Shown: one piece after another, positions 1 through 13,050 of the stretch
How the letters are laid out: each line of letters begins with the position of its first letter
Numbering within the stretch: the first letter of the stretch is position 1
NCBI RefSeq assembly: GCF_949628215.1
Contig: NC_134283.1
Location: 13,281,103 to 13,345,102 of the forward strand
DNA: 64,000 nt
Direction of reading: 5' to 3'
Origin: Phalacrocorax aristotelis
Lineage: Eukaryota > Chordata > Aves > Suliformes > Phalacrocoracidae
The notes under the pieces: generated by a model
The model's input: the letters and a program-made list of their open reading frames with translations, nothing else
Database searches by the model: none
Told to the model about the DNA's origin: nothing
Program-made: the position numbers and the translations under genes

Positions 1-2264
1 AGGTGACTGCATACATCATGCAGTGCTCTAAGTGTGTCTTTACAAGTATCCTGAATGCTGCTTGAGTATGGAAATTACCGACAAAAGAAATTAAGAGCAG
101 GAACCCCATGATTAGACTAATGCATTGATCAAGTCAATTCTTCTCTGTTTCACTGCCAACACACCACATATAAAAGCGTCATTAAAGAAACTTTGCTGTC
201 TCTCCTACTAATGGTCTACAATTTGAGCATGCCCAGATGATTGACAGGCTGTGCCAGGGCTGCCTGTGTTGTCTGAAAAAGCCACATCGGATCAGCAGAA
301 GCTTAAAGCAAAGCATAAATTATAGATATATGTCTGTTTCTTTGATGATGTGAGACTAGTAGGTGCATCCCACTTCCATCACACAAAGAACCACACTTTC
401 ATGCAGCTTTTTCACTTTGTCACATCACATTTGAAAAAACAACAGTGAAAACATAAATGTTCTATTTTTTTTTAACAAACAGCCTGTTCAAAGCCAGTTT
501 TGAAGTCCTTCACTTTCTGAATTAATTAAATATAAAATAAGTGTTAAATTGCAAAGTTCAGTGCAGCGAGGATTGTTGCTTATTTTCTATATCTATTTGT
601 CATTACTGTTAACTGTTATACATGTTTCTGAACCACAGCAACTGAGCTGGAATGCTCTTAGCATTTTGACCATTCAAAACAAAGGTGTTTCGAAGGCACT
701 GAAAAGGGACATTTTTTTGCTTTCTAAATTTTATTGTAAAAAGCTGATAAAATTTTATTACTTCTAAATTATAGAATCTTCAGTAATATTAGAACAATGA
801 ATTTGGAGCTCAGGATAATGCTTATAATTATCAAGCATAAGTATGTGTAATATATTTATATAATAAAAGAGAGACAGATTGTCATTGTAATCTTACCCTG
901 CCAACACTAAGAATACTGCAGACTTATTGTAATATTAACAGATGAAATGCTACCTAGTTTGTTGATGTCATTTCTTTACCAGAACAAAATTCTCCATTAT
1001 AGATTAATTAATGAATTTGATGGTTGTGGCTGATAGTCAGCCAAAAATAATAATGTGTTAGTGTTCAGTCATATAGTAATTACTCTAGAAATGCTTTCTA
1101 CCTTTGCAATTTCAATGAAATTCTTAAAATCTAGTATTAGATTCAGGATAGATCCATTACATACTTCTGAGGTACTGCTAAACAGAGGCTTGATAGCACT
1201 TGACTGAAAAGGATTATCTTTTTAAAGTGTGGTATTTTGCTTCAAGTATTTAGTATTTTAGAGTTTCCTTGTTGTCACTGAACTTGCTCCTCAGCTCTAC
1301 TGTAATGTTTCCTTTTATGCTTTGCTGATGTCCAGTTTTACTTCATAGAAATAGCTTATTGAGTAAAGCATAATTGTACTTTGTAAAATACTCATCTTGT
1401 ATCACTGCTTCTAGAGATCAGACATTTCCTTTTCCCATAAGGTCTAAAGATCTGTAAGTTGACATAATTCTGCACAAATCACTCTGGTAGTGTAACTTAG
1501 ACTGTCCAAATTCCCCTTGGACTGTGGCCTCTGTAACTGTGCCATCACTCACTTAACTTCACCTTATCTTTAAATAAGTTTAACCAGAAGGGACTTGTTC
1601 AAGTCACCACCTCTTGAGTAATGTGAATTATTTATATGATCTTCAAATGTGTTCGTTAAGCTATATACAGTAAGCCTAAGCATAACTGTTTATTCTGTTC
1701 ATCCATAAGTGTGTTACCCCAAGCTTTGAACTGAGGCTAACCACAATAAAAAATATCTCTTGTTTGCTTTGATGAAAATTGACATGATTTTTTCATGATG
1801 TACAATGGCAGCAGTGTAGTCTCAGATGGGCACATTACCATGGGAATGCATAAAGAGACAGTTCACATGTTCAGTGTTGTGTTGCCACTTTCCAAACCAC
1901 CTTCCCCTACAGCTGTAGAGCTGAATGTACAGGAAACTGTACACCACCATGTCTTACAATACAAATATGCCACTGTAATGGCTACTGTGGAAGTGATGAT
2001 TAGAACAGTCCTTTTTTATCAGTTCACTAGTTTGCTTGAGGAGTTAGTAAGTGCTTTTTGTCTGTAGAGGAATATTAAGCATTGTGAAATAAGAATTCTC
2101 TAAAGCAGTCCTGTTTGCTACTTAAAAGGACCTCAGTCAAAGTGGAAATAAACTAAAACAAACACACTAAAATGCAGAAATAAAATGGATCTCAAAAAAA
2201 GACCAGCTAGTGAAAATCACATTGAAAGCACCATGTATTTATAGGTAATGTTTAAAGGTGCTCT
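1..2264. other. AT-rich intergenic sequence, no gene seen
   Basis: No open frame here is long or protein-like; the longest are below about 90 codons and show no recognisable domain. No tRNA or rRNA structure, tandem array or young transposon is apparent. It reads as ordinary AT-rich intergenic DNA, the left part of the gene desert upstream of the TSHZ promoter. Confidence 0.6.
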
Positions 2265-2896
2265 TACAGCCCGGAAAGCCAACCATACCCTGGGCTGCAT
2301 CAAAAGCAGCGTGGCCAGCAGGTTGAGGAGGTGATTCTGCCCTTCTGCTCCGCTCTGATAAGACACTGCCTGCAGTGCTGCGTCCAGCTCTGGAGCCCTC
2401 AGCACAGGAAGGACATGGACCTGTTGGAGCAGGTCCAGAGGAGGCCACAAAAATGATCCGAGGGCTGGAGCACCTCTCCTACAAGGACAGGCTGAGGGAG
2501 TTGGGGTTGTTCAGCCTGGAGAAGAGAAGGCTTCAGGGAGACCTTATTGCGGCCTTCCAGTACTTAAACAGGGACCACAGGAAGGATGGGGGCAACCTCT
2601 TTAGCAAGGCCTGTTGTGATAGGACAAGGGGTAATGGTTTCAAACTAAAGGAGGGTAAATTTAGACTGGACACAAGGAAAAAATCTTTTACTCTGAGGGT
2701 GATGAAACACTGGAATGGGTTGCCCAGAGAGGTAGTCAATGCCCCATCCCTGGAAACATCCAAAGTCAGGCTGGACGGGGCTCTGAGCAACCTGATCTAG
2801 TTGAAGATGTCCCTGCTCACTGCAGGGGGGTTGGACTGGATGACCTCTAAATGTCCCTTCCAACCCAAACCATTCTATGATTCTATGATTCTATGT
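2265..2896 (+). mobile_element. 5'-truncated CR1 LINE (non-LTR retrotransposon), 3' end
   Basis: This is a CR1 fragment in sense orientation. The part up to about 2800 encodes the C-terminal end of the CR1 reverse-transcriptase polyprotein: LRELGLFSLEKRRLQGDLI, a DRTRGNGFKLKEG block and a HWNGLPREVV block, all hallmarks of bird CR1 ORF2. The 3' UTR contains the typical GCAGGGGGGTTGGACTGGAT stretch and ends in about two and a half copies of ATTCTATG near 2896, the known CR1 terminus. The 5' end is cut at about 2265. A small indel near 2440-2450 puts the upstream part (LQCCVQLW-like) in another frame, so the copy is dead. No target-site duplication was identified, as usual for CR1. The 5' boundary is approximate. 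Confidence 0.95.
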
Positions 2897-3410
2897 TAGA
2901 GAACTATACACACACGGTCTGTTTAGAGGCAACATTTTTGGTTGAAGACAATTGCACCACTACTAGTCCAAAATCTTTAAAAGAGGGTGGAAACAATAAT
3001 TTTTATAACTTATACTAGTAAGATTTGGTTTTCCTTAGTACCTCTGCTTTCCGTTTGAAATTTGTCCAGAACAGCAGTGTTTACACATGTTCTGTTAGAA
3101 GTAATGCCAGAAGGACCTCAAAGGCACGAGCCTTGTTCCATTCTTGTTTGGTTGATTTTCCTCAAACATAAGGTATTTTAACACCTCTGTAGATCATATG
3201 ATGAATAGAGCCTACAGAATCAAACATTGTACCTCTTTCAGCATTAAGTGTGCTCAGGTTAGTACTTGCTTAATTTATGAGCTGTGAGGCAGCCATGAAA
3301 CTATGGGTAGGCATATTGTTAGAACAGACTTAATTTTTCAGATATAAGAATTTTATTCTGTTGGGTTTTCTTCAGAACTAAGAGAGGTTTTTTAACCAGA
3401 ATTAAGTTTC

Positions 3411-3426
3411 TTTTTTTTTTTTTTTT
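3411..3426. repeat. poly-T tract, 16 nt
   Basis: Uninterrupted run of T, followed by CTTGGGGG. It is either a simple homopolymer or the remnant of a minus-strand retroposon A-tail; no body is recognised. Confidence 0.9.
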
Positions 3427-6417
3427 CTTGGGGGTTTCCCCCCCTGCCCTGCTTTCTCTGGAATCCTTGTATCTTCTCGTGTACAGTGGGTTCCCTCCTT
3501 GGCAAAGCAGCTTCATGTATTTCATGGTTTTCTGCTCTTCTGAACTGGAACATGTTCTTGTGTGCTGTTATGGGCGCATAGCTTTGGAGGATCTGCAAAA
3601 CCCAAGATATTTCATGCATTGCTTTCTGAGGTCCATTTCTGACAGTTCCTGGAAACCAATTCAAAAGTCTCCCTAATTATAATAGGACAGGTTTGTGTCT
3701 GCTTTCAGTCAATAAAGCTTTGTTCTGCCTCAGGGATTTTGCTTGTACCTGATCATATAATGGAGGATAGGAGAAACAGGCAATAGTTATTTTAATACCT
3801 GACTATCTTTCACTCAAATAAAAAGTGCAAAGAGATTGATTGAGAGGAAAAAATGTGAATGTGGTACTACTAAAGGAAGCATTCTACACTGGGAAGTTCT
3901 GCTGGGTGGGACACTGCACTCCCCTTCTATTTTCCCTTTTTTAAATGTTTTGGAGTTTGATATTAGACAAAAAAAAGCGCGCTTTAAATGGTCTCCCTCC
4001 TTTATTCAGAAAGCTGTAGTAGGAAGCATCCAACACATGGTGTGCAGCTCTGGGGTGAAGCCTGTCAGTTTCAGCAGCAAGTACCGCTCGGACCAGCTCA
4101 GTGGTCCTAGTGCACAGACCCAGCCAGGCATCTTGGAGGCTGGGAAATGTTAAGGTCAAGCAAACAACTGTCTACTGAGTTTAGTGATATGTGGAAGTGG
4201 AGGAGGTCTGGATCAGACTGGCCCTTCTACCTTTGCAGGCTCTGGCAATAATTAAGAGTATTGCTTTTGGTACTTCAAACACCACCTCCATAGTGAATGA
4301 TATAGCAAATGGCCTGTGATGGGAATTTAACCAGATGAAACAGAGGTGAGGGTAGGAGTGACCTAAATTGAAAAACTGGTTAAAAACAAGCCTAAAACAA
4401 AGCCACTCAATACTGTATTGACATAAGCCTGGGTTTTGTGATCCCTGTTTTTCACTTCATACCTTTCTTCAGCTATTTAGTTCTAGACTTAGAAGCTTGA
4501 GATTTCCTTCTGCAAAGCAGTGTTGAAAAGTGACACATATGACGTTTTAAACACAGCATGGTGATTACTTTTCTATTGGTAACACAGGATATATCTTTTA
4601 TTTTTTTGCTAGTTTTTCTAAAAATAATGAAAATGGTACTGTAACTTAGGAACCATGCTAGATTTTTTTCTTGGTAAAATTGTTCCAGAAGCCAATGTTT
4701 TCAGAGAAAACAGTTCCAGCTCTGCATCCTGTGATGAATGGTTGATTATTGCATTGTCAGGTCCAAGTCTAAAAGATAAAATAAAAAGAGGTATAGCAGG
4801 GAGGAAGGGGAACTATGTTTAGATATTGAGGTTTATGTTTTTATTGTGCAGCTCTAAAAATAAGTTTTTATTGCTTACAGAGAAATTAATTTCACAAGGT
4901 ACTCAACTCTCAAACTGATAACAACAGATCAGGCTTACAGTACTCCTCAAGACTCAGTTCTGCAACCCATAGCTTAGTGTCAAGAGCAGGGAACCAGGAG
5001 CAATAAAGGGGCAAAAGCATTCTCCTTACTTTTTGTATCTGGGTCATCTTAATTGATCCCAGCAGACTTCCTCATTGCTGGAGTACCTCAGTCAACCCAC
5101 CTACATCCTCACCTGGAGGAACTTGTCTCTTTTCCTAGCAGCTGAGGGAATACCTTTGGGGAAGGAAAGGTTTTCTCTGTTACTCCAGGGAAAATTTTTA
5201 ACCTTATCATTGCCGTCTACATTGTTGGGCAGTAATCATCACAAACAAATGACAAACCAACACTTATACCTCTCAACCCACCATATGTTCATTCACACTC
5301 CTAGAAAGGAAGTTGTGTACTCTACAGCTGGAAGAGATATTTTCAATAGCTATGTATTTAATTGGTTCTCTTACTGTTTCATGCACTTAGCTCGTTCTTT
5401 AATGTCTTTCTGAAAAATTTGGTTAGAAGGAGCAATAACTACAATGCCTTTAAAATATGTACAGTTTTAAAATAAGGACTGCTGACCTGAATTTATGGAA
5501 CCTTTGCTGAAACAGACAAAAAATCACTCTTAACCTGAATAGTTAATGTTGAGATTAGAAAAAGTTTTGTGCAGTTGTTGCTGTAGAGCTTGTTTGTGTG
5601 TGATGTTATGTATTTCTAGGTGGAAGAAATACTGCAAAAAATCCTAAAGACATTTAATAAGTATAGATCTTTTGCAGCATTTTAGCCAAATATCTAAAAT
5701 CATGAAGCATTAAAATCTCTTAAAGAAAGACCACCTGTATGCAAATTTTACTTTCAGGTCTGGATATTTAAGTGAAATTCAGGTGAGTTGTGTCTAAACT
5801 TGTGGGTGCTTACAAGATTTTCTAAGTGTTTGTAGTTTTATTACTTGCAAATGTCTTACTATTTTCTTTTCATAATAATACATATTATCTAGTGGCTCTG
5901 AATGGTCATGAAAGATTCATTTGTTTTGCACACCTATAGCTTTCTTCTGCATCTTCACATTCCATAATAATCTGATAAGTGTTTTTACATCTGTGTATGA
6001 TGTATATGGATGATATGATATTATATCCTCTTTAGGTGAAAAGGAATAACTGTGGAAACTGGTAGCTCTCTTAAAACTCTGAGAGTTTTCCTTTCAGACT
6101 AATTCAGAAATGGCAAAAAGTGATTACCACCTGAAAAAATCTTGGTGCTCTACATGTCCTTCCTCATCTACTGCATTTATTCCTGAAATATCAGAATGTA
6201 AATGCAATAACATTCAGATTACATGTGCTGAAGTCAGAGCATTTAAATAATTCCAAATTAAGGATAATGACTTATCGTGTCCTTAGTCTAGTGGTCCTCA
6301 AATACTAGCTTGTTCAATTGTCATGATGTAACACCGTACTACAGGCTGGACTTAAATACTAAATATAAAAAAGTCTGTAGTGGTGCTGTTCTGAGTATTA
6401 TATTGCTTCTTGTGTTC

Positions 6418-6437
6418 TTTTTTTTTTTTTTTTTTTT
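6418..6437. repeat. poly-T tract, 20 nt
   Basis: Uninterrupted run of 20 T within AT-rich DNA. A second shorter T run lies about 120 bp downstream. Confidence 0.9.
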
Positions 6438-9400
6438 CATGTATATCAGTGGAGCTAGTAGTGAAACTAAAGACCAAGAAATAAAGTATGCTTGTAGCAG
6501 TATCTCACATGCAACCATATGATGCACTTTCCACTAAAACCAGTCTTACTGTTCGGGGTTTTTTTTCTACCAATGTTTCAGGTGTTCATTTTTCTCCATA
6601 GCACTCCTACACAAGCTGTTCAAGCAGCCTGTGCAGTTTAAGGGAACTTGCTGAGCATTGCCAGCAATATTCAGCACCAGAGGGAAGGGAACTGAGCAGT
6701 GCATCCTGCCACACACAGGGCAGCAGCTGTACTGGATGGAGCACTCAGTCCTAGCTGTGCAATCAGTAACTTCAGCCAGTAAGTATTCTTCCTCTAGCTT
6801 CCTTGGCACTTCTAACATCTGCAAGTTTAATGTATAAATAAAAAATATTAAGGGTTTGCATTCTTCTGTTTCCCATAGCTGCACAGCTCCCGCGTGAGTC
6901 ATTTACACTCACCTAGTTAAGAACAACAGTTACAGTGATGATAAAGAACAAAGTTTAGGATTTATACCTGTGTTTTTGTTGCTTCTGCCTCCAGTTAAGC
7001 TTTAACGTTTTTGTGTAGATAAGCTTTAACTTCTTTGCAGTTTTGACGTCTATTTAGTATAGTGAGCTTGGTTTCATGTTACTACAGCTCATGTAGCAAT
7101 CCTGTTGAAAAGTTGAAAGGCAGAAACAATCATAGCTTTTGCATCACCATAGCTTTTGAGCAGTGATATAGCCAGCTTCTTGTTTCAACTAAGAAGACTC
7201 CCAAAGCCAGTAAAAGCTTCAAGAAGAAATGCATAGTCGACACCTATCCCACACACAGAAAAGAACTGTGACACACACTAATGCTGCCTGCTTGCAACAC
7301 TCAGCCTGTGAATGGTTACTGAAACTGAAAACTTACAATGCCACATCTAATGCATTGACATCCTGGAAAACAGTAAAGTCTGACTTGCATTAGAAAGCTG
7401 AAAGCTGATTGTGTATGACAAATCTGTTAAAAGTACCATTTTAGATTTGGTGGGTAATTCTACAATCAGTGAAATGAAAGAAAGGCTTGCTACTAAGTTT
7501 AACTATCCATTATATATAAGAAGCCACATTTCCCTGCATCTTAATTTGAATAGCAAAAATAAAGGAAAGTAGTGAGAGGCAAGTATATGTGGAATCAACA
7601 CTTTTAAGAGGTAATCTTAAAAAAAGGAAATAAAAGGTTGACTTGGGACTTCAGTAGCAGATCTGCATTATTCCATCAAGTCACTAATACAGTTGGTTTA
7701 GTTTCTTTATGTCATATTAATTGTGTTTGTATAGCTGATTAACAGAGGACAGTATAGAAGGTAGTCTGTTCTAGCAAATGGCCTCAGAATCTGTTTATAA
7801 CTATAAAACCTTTATAGTCTGATGAGAAAAAAAGGGATTGGTTTAAAGCATGTAAGAGCAAGCTGTCCTTGCTTGCTTTCTTCTAATGTCCACCTATACA
7901 GTAGATCTTCAAAGCTCTTCATTCAAGTCCTATCCGCGCTAACACTGGGAACAGGTTGCAACCTGCAAATACTGTACAAACACTGCTTACCCTACTTAGT
8001 TTTATTTTCATTCTTTAATGGCAATTTATAAGCCATTCTTATAGGAAGATACTGTATTTTGATCCAGATTTAACTTTCTAAAGGGTTTTTCATTTCCCTT
8101 TCTTTTCAAAATATGTTTAAAATATCCTGCCTATAAATTATCCTGTACTGTTGGTATTTCATTCTACTGAATTATTGTTTCATTTTGAGAGTAGTCTTTT
8201 CCTTTCTTTTAAAATAAAACCTGGGCTAAATACCAAAATTCTTCCACTGCATATTATGGCTGAGTGCACTAAAATATAAAAACCTTGATTTAAGTATTTT
8301 TGTATTCAAAGATCATAGGCAAGTGTTCATTTGAAGGTTCAGTGGCATTTTGAAATGAGAACATCATATATAAAGATGTCGGAGATGGAGCCTCCCACAG
8401 TGAGATTGAAAGAAAAAAAAGAACAGAATGAATAGAAGAGTTTCTAGGTTCCAAGGAATTTTAACATCTCATTACTTTAGATTACTCTACATATAATTTT
8501 CCAATATTTTGTATTATAGACTTTGAATGTATTGGTTAAAATTACTTCATGCCTGACATCAATTTAGTCTTATTCATTATCTCCTTTAAATAAAACCTTA
8601 AAAATAACTGGTTTCAGTAAGTGAGCAATTTTCTGATAGATGCAGATTCTTCAACATTTCCAAAGTGAACTTGCTGTAAATGAAAACAGAAAGACTAGGA
8701 GGTAGCAGTGCCTCAGCATTTTTTGAGCAATCTAGTATTATATGAATTCAAGAAGTTATAATTTTTACTATATTTTGTTGCAGTTTATACTATATTTTAC
8801 TGCAGTCAAGGTTTTCATAACCCTACAATTAAAGTCCTTGCTATCTAACAAAGAAATTCTGACTTTCTTTGTCTAATGACAATGACTGCGATATTATTAT
8901 ATATATAGTCAGTGCTTTGATCAGGGTTCATATGTCTTCGGTAATCTAACAAACTGTGTGATAGAATTGTGGTTCCCTGAGGTAGGACTGGATTTTGAGC
9001 ACAAAGTGTCTCTGTATTTGGTCTAGTAGCTGTCCTGAGCTGCACCCAACAGTGAAACTGAGGTCACTAATGATGTCATCAGCCACACCTCTGCTTAAAA
9101 TTCATGTCCGTTTCCATTTCTCACTTCTAGGACACAGCTGTAATCTGGCTGTAAACAAATGAAACATCAAATGAATGTCTTACTATAGATTTTCTTTGTT
9201 ATCTCAAAATTTTTAAAATATCCCATTAAAGCGTATACCATATGCTCTCCACCTTTGTACGAGTGTTTTAAAATTGTAAATGTGATCCTTAAAAGTTAGA
9301 AAGCAACTTCCATGTCTTTACTAGATATCTAAATTAAGTAAATATTAAGTAAATATGTAAAATCTTAGAGCCAGTTATCATACAACCACATATCCAAAAC

Positions 9401-9779
9401 ACCTATTGAAAATACCAAGTATATAATTACCTGCATTTATTTAAGACAAACACACCCAGTGTTTACTATGCAACCCTTTTTGTATTTGAAAAAGCTTTTA
9501 CATCCCTTCTAACAGTGGAATAAAATATTCCAGTTGGTTTATATTGCTATTTCTATTTCTTACGTTATTTGGGGTTGTTTTCTAATGCTTGAAAGAAACT
9601 TTCCATTCTAGGTACATCAGAATACCACTCCATGTCCATTGCAAGGGAATGCTTGGAGCTGCATGGAGTAGCAAGAGGGAGGAGGAGATCTTAGAGGACA
9701 GAACTGCTTTCCATTTTCTTTCGTGTCTGCTAGTTAAAAAATGAGATGATATCCTGCAAAGGATACCAGGCAGAATTTC

Positions 9780-9990
9780 TTTCTCTTAATACGGTGAAGC
9801 ACTGGAAGAAACTCCCTAGAAAGTATTTACATTGTCTCAAGGAGATTTTAAGAACAAGTTCAATAATGTTTGTCTTAGGAGTAGAGGTGAGATCCTCCCA
9901 CAGTGCAGGTGGTTGAACAGAGAGGAGGTCCTTCGAAATAATGGTCCTTTTGACACTGAGAAAATTTTGAAAGTTGATATTAATCCATCA
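9780..9990 (+). mobile_element. Decayed ancient CR1/L3-like LINE 3' end
   Basis: The order of degraded blocks follows a CR1/L3 3' terminus: GTGAAGCACTGGAAGAAACTCCCTAG (CR1: cactggaacaggttgcccag), then GATTTTAAGAACAAGTTCAATAA (older CR1/L3: tttaagaacaggttagacaa), then TGAGATCCTCCCACAGTGCAGGTGGTTGAACAGAG (…cagtgcagggggctggactag…) and AGGAGGTCCTTC. It is much more diverged than the copies at 2.3 and 18.1 kb and has no terminal octamer repeat, so it is an older insertion. Both ends are approximate. The assignment is a remembered consensus match, not an alignment. Confidence 0.6.
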
Positions 9991-12889
9991 GTTAAAAGAT
10001 ATTTGGGAAGCCTTGCTGTAGATGGTCCTTCGAATTCACCATTTCAGCCACATTTTGATACCTGCCTGGCCTGCTTCAAATACAGATCATTTACAGTGGC
10101 ACTAGTGTAAGGCACCAGCAGACTTATTTTCTTGGTGGAAGCAGGGGTTGGATAGATGGGCTCTTTGCTTTCTCAGATGAAAGGTAGGTGAGAAAAAGAG
10201 GAGCCTTCCAGCTCACTGGGAAACACTGCAACATCTGACTAGCTCCTGAGGAAAGCTGCCCCTTCAGGGGACTTTTCATGCCTCGGGGGGAGATGAATCA
10301 TAGGAAAAGCAAGTGCCTAGGGCAGGCCTGCAGGGTTCCTCCTGCCAGCACCCTCTGGCTGCCCATCTCCACCTGCCAGTTGGGAATGTCTTTGCTCTGC
10401 AGTAGAAGGACGTGGGCTGGGAACCTTTGGTAGCTCAGTAGCACACCAGACCAGAGGGAAGAAAGGAGGGAATGAGCTTTTTAAAAGGAAACTCACTAAA
10501 AAAGCCTGACAGGGAAAAAAAATCAGATGCAAAAGAGAAATACAATCTGAAAGAATGAGAATGGACTGAAATTGCTACTGAGTAGTTTAGTCTCAGAGTG
10601 TTCCACAAAAAATCTCAAGCTTTGGCACGTGGAAGCTGAGCTGGTCAATCACAGCAGTGCAAACCTAATGCAAAAATTAGGCCTTCCCAAAGCAGTAGCA
10701 TTTCAAAACCTTCTCCTGTCTTGTACAGTACTTTATTTCTACTCTTATTCTAGCTTCTGAACAAAGTTTTGCTTATTACAGGCAGTGTTGCCAATTCTTA
10801 AAATTTTATCATGAACTTCAAGGTATTTGATGCTTTATTTAAACCCTCAGCTCCTGTGAATACAAAAATAATTTTTTTAAAGGTAAACCAAAACTTTCTA
10901 GGTCTTTTGATTATGTAGGAAGCTTGAAAGTGTGATCCCAAAGATATACCTTAAGACTTAATCCCTCAACATTCAGAAGTCATCATGTGAATATAAGTAA
11001 CTCGAGTGTGCTGGGGATTTCTATCTCTTGTTTCTTGAATTTTTTCTAATCTCATAGTAGTTATGCCTATTTTCAGGATTTTTGGAAATCCAGTTGATGA
11101 TCTGTCAAAATTTGGAGCAGTGCATATATTGAATGAAGGTTATAATATTTCTACTACAGCTTCAAGCCCTAGTGAAAAAGAGGATAGGGACTTCTCCCTG
11201 GAAAACAGCAGTAAGACATGTGGCATCTCCTGGCTAATGCTCTCCAGTATATCAAGCAAAGAAAAAACAGAAAAGAAACTAAAAGCCATAGCGCAATTAC
11301 TTCTCAAAACTTGCCATTTTATTTAGATGCCTACAATATTTTCCACTTAGACCACTTAGCAGAATCTCCTGTGCCTGGTAGAAACTTTACAAAAAGTTTG
11401 ATGTTTTAAAATCTTTTGCTTATTTGATAAACAGAAAACACACAGATTTTTGCAGAAGGGTGAAAATGAGTAACAGAATCATCTGCCCTGATTTAATTTC
11501 CATACTGATTCTGACAATAAATCATTTGGCTTTATTGTATCTTTCCTCCCCAACCTGCCTTTGTGACCAGGCCCATGACTGAAAACTCTGTTCCTATGTT
11601 TGGAGGGGGCAGGAATAGAACACAGATTTTCAGATTTCCTTTAAGCAAGTTATTTTTCTAGCCCTTTTCCTCATGGAGATAACTTTGAAAATCCTTAGTA
11701 AAACTAATGGAGAAGGTTGAAAGCTTGCCTCAGATTTTTTTTTTCCCTAAAGCTTATTCAGAATGATACAGAAGCCTCCTAGGATCGGGCTTTGGGGTCT
11801 GCAGGCTACTGAAATTGAAGACCAAATCCTCAGGGGTGCTGAGCAGCTCCAGCTCCAGAGTTGGCTTCTTGTTAGTAGCGGCTTCCAGCAACATCTGCAG
11901 CTCCTACAGGGATCAAGACTTAGTGGCTCTTTGCAGCTCCCAACAGGTATTTGTTCAGGGGTGATGCATCTTTATACTTAAGTTTCACTTGCAGTAGGAT
12001 GTTTTCAAGAGACTGTCTGGCATGCAATAGCTGAGATCCTTTACATATTGCTAAAGATCCCCTACATGTAGCAAAATGTTACGAAGAATCAGGGTCTTGA
12101 GCAGTCAAAGTGCCCTGATTCTGTTTGCAGTCTCAGCTTGACAGTTTGCTTGCTTGGGAAGGAATGCATTTTGGGGAACCTTAATCCTAAATTATATCCC
12201 AGTCTGATGTCTCCTCGCCAGCAGTAAACAGTTTTACTTGGTCAACTGTATGCTCCAGCACCCCTCCCCCATTCCTGTCCTTGTCATAATCACCTCTCTA
12301 AATGCTTTATTCATTATATTTTCAATGTCTTGAATTTATGCACTGAGGAAAGTGGGCTCCTAACATTTCAATATTGCTTTCAGTCTGCTTGGCATGTCAT
12401 TTTGCTGCCACTGACAGAACTTTCCTCTCTCCCTCAGATATTTTCTGCTGAGAAGCTTGATTCCAGTTTCTGTTTTCTGTTCCACATCCAATTATTCTCC
12501 ATTTTATATCCCTGCCTTTTAGTGAAATATATAAAAGGTTGCTAAAGGGAAGGATAAAATGTAACACATACTGCCATGACAAACCTGTGATATCTGGTTC
12601 TAGTCACACACTGGTATAAGCTGGCAATAACTGGTGATATCAATAGTTACCCAAACTTTTATAAAGCAGACTGGATAAACAACATGCCATTTGTTACATA
12701 GAAGCTTACCAAGACCACACATTCATATAATATGTGTGTGTGCACGTGTGTGCCTCTGTGTGTGTAGACAGAGTAACTGCAGACATCAGTAACTGCAAAT
12801 CAAAGTTACAAGAATATCAAATTTCCAATAAAAGCTTGTTTCTGAATAATTATGTCTTACTAATGCAAAAGTAAAGGTGATCTGAATAA
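9991..12889. other. Intergenic sequence, no gene seen
   Basis: No coding or RNA gene is supported. Short frames at 10,317-10,532 (minus) and 11,063-11,326 (plus) lack protein-like features or neighbouring exons. Apart from the GT-rich run annotated separately, nothing structural was noticed. Confidence 0.5.
12730..12768. repeat. Imperfect (TG)n microsatellite
   Basis: TGTGTGTGTG alternating with GCACGTGTGTGCC and CTCTGTGTGTGTAG: an interrupted purine-pyrimidine alternating stretch in otherwise AT-rich DNA. Confidence 0.85.
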
Positions 12890-13050
12890 TAATGTAATAA
12901 TATAATATTTTGGCTTTATATAGTGATTTTTGTGAACATATCTCAAAGTTTTCTAAGCTGTATCATTAACTCTTTTTTACAGATGAAGACATAAAGTTGA
13001 AGTGAGCTGCCAAGGTTAATGCTGCAGGTAAGTAGGACAGCTCAGAACAG
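12890..13050 (+). mobile_element. Ancient core-SINE/MIR-like relic
   Basis: The central part reads TTTTTTACAGATGAAGACATAAAG, then GAGCTGCCAAGGTTAATGCTGCAGGTAAGTAG. This follows the MIR-type order (ttttacagatgaggaaactgag … ttgcccaaggtcacacagc…agt). Upstream, TATCATTAACTC corresponds to the 'cattaactca' segment. It is heavily diverged with undefined ends. The AG-GTAAGT string inside it at about 13,025 is therefore more likely part of the repeat than a real splice donor. Confidence 0.5.

Larger units (their letters stand above)
2897..9779. other. Intergenic sequence with homopolymer tracts, no gene seen
   Basis: AT-rich unique-looking DNA. Poly-T runs lie at 3411-3426 (16 T) and 6418-6437 (20 T). 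These could be A-tails of minus-strand insertions, but no SINE or retrocopy is recognisable beside them. A cysteine-rich minus-strand frame at 6567-6902 was examined and not accepted as a gene. No splice-competent exon chain or RNA gene was seen. Confidence 0.5.

Noticed and set aside
2375-2800. 141-codon plus-strand open frame
   Set aside because: It is the C-terminal part of CR1 ORF2 (FSLEKRRL, RTRGNGFKL and HWNGLPREVV blocks) in a 5'-truncated element, not a host gene.
6567-6902. 111-codon minus-strand frame with a Cys-rich stretch (CTARTECSIQYSCCPVCG)
   Set aside because: Cysteine spacing matches no zinc finger or toxin-like fold I know, there are no flanking exons, and it sits in AT-rich intergenic DNA; probably chance.
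13015-13035. Splice-donor-like CAG|GTAAGTAG
   Set aside because: Falls inside a MIR-like relic where this string is part of the repeat consensus, with no coding sequence beside it.
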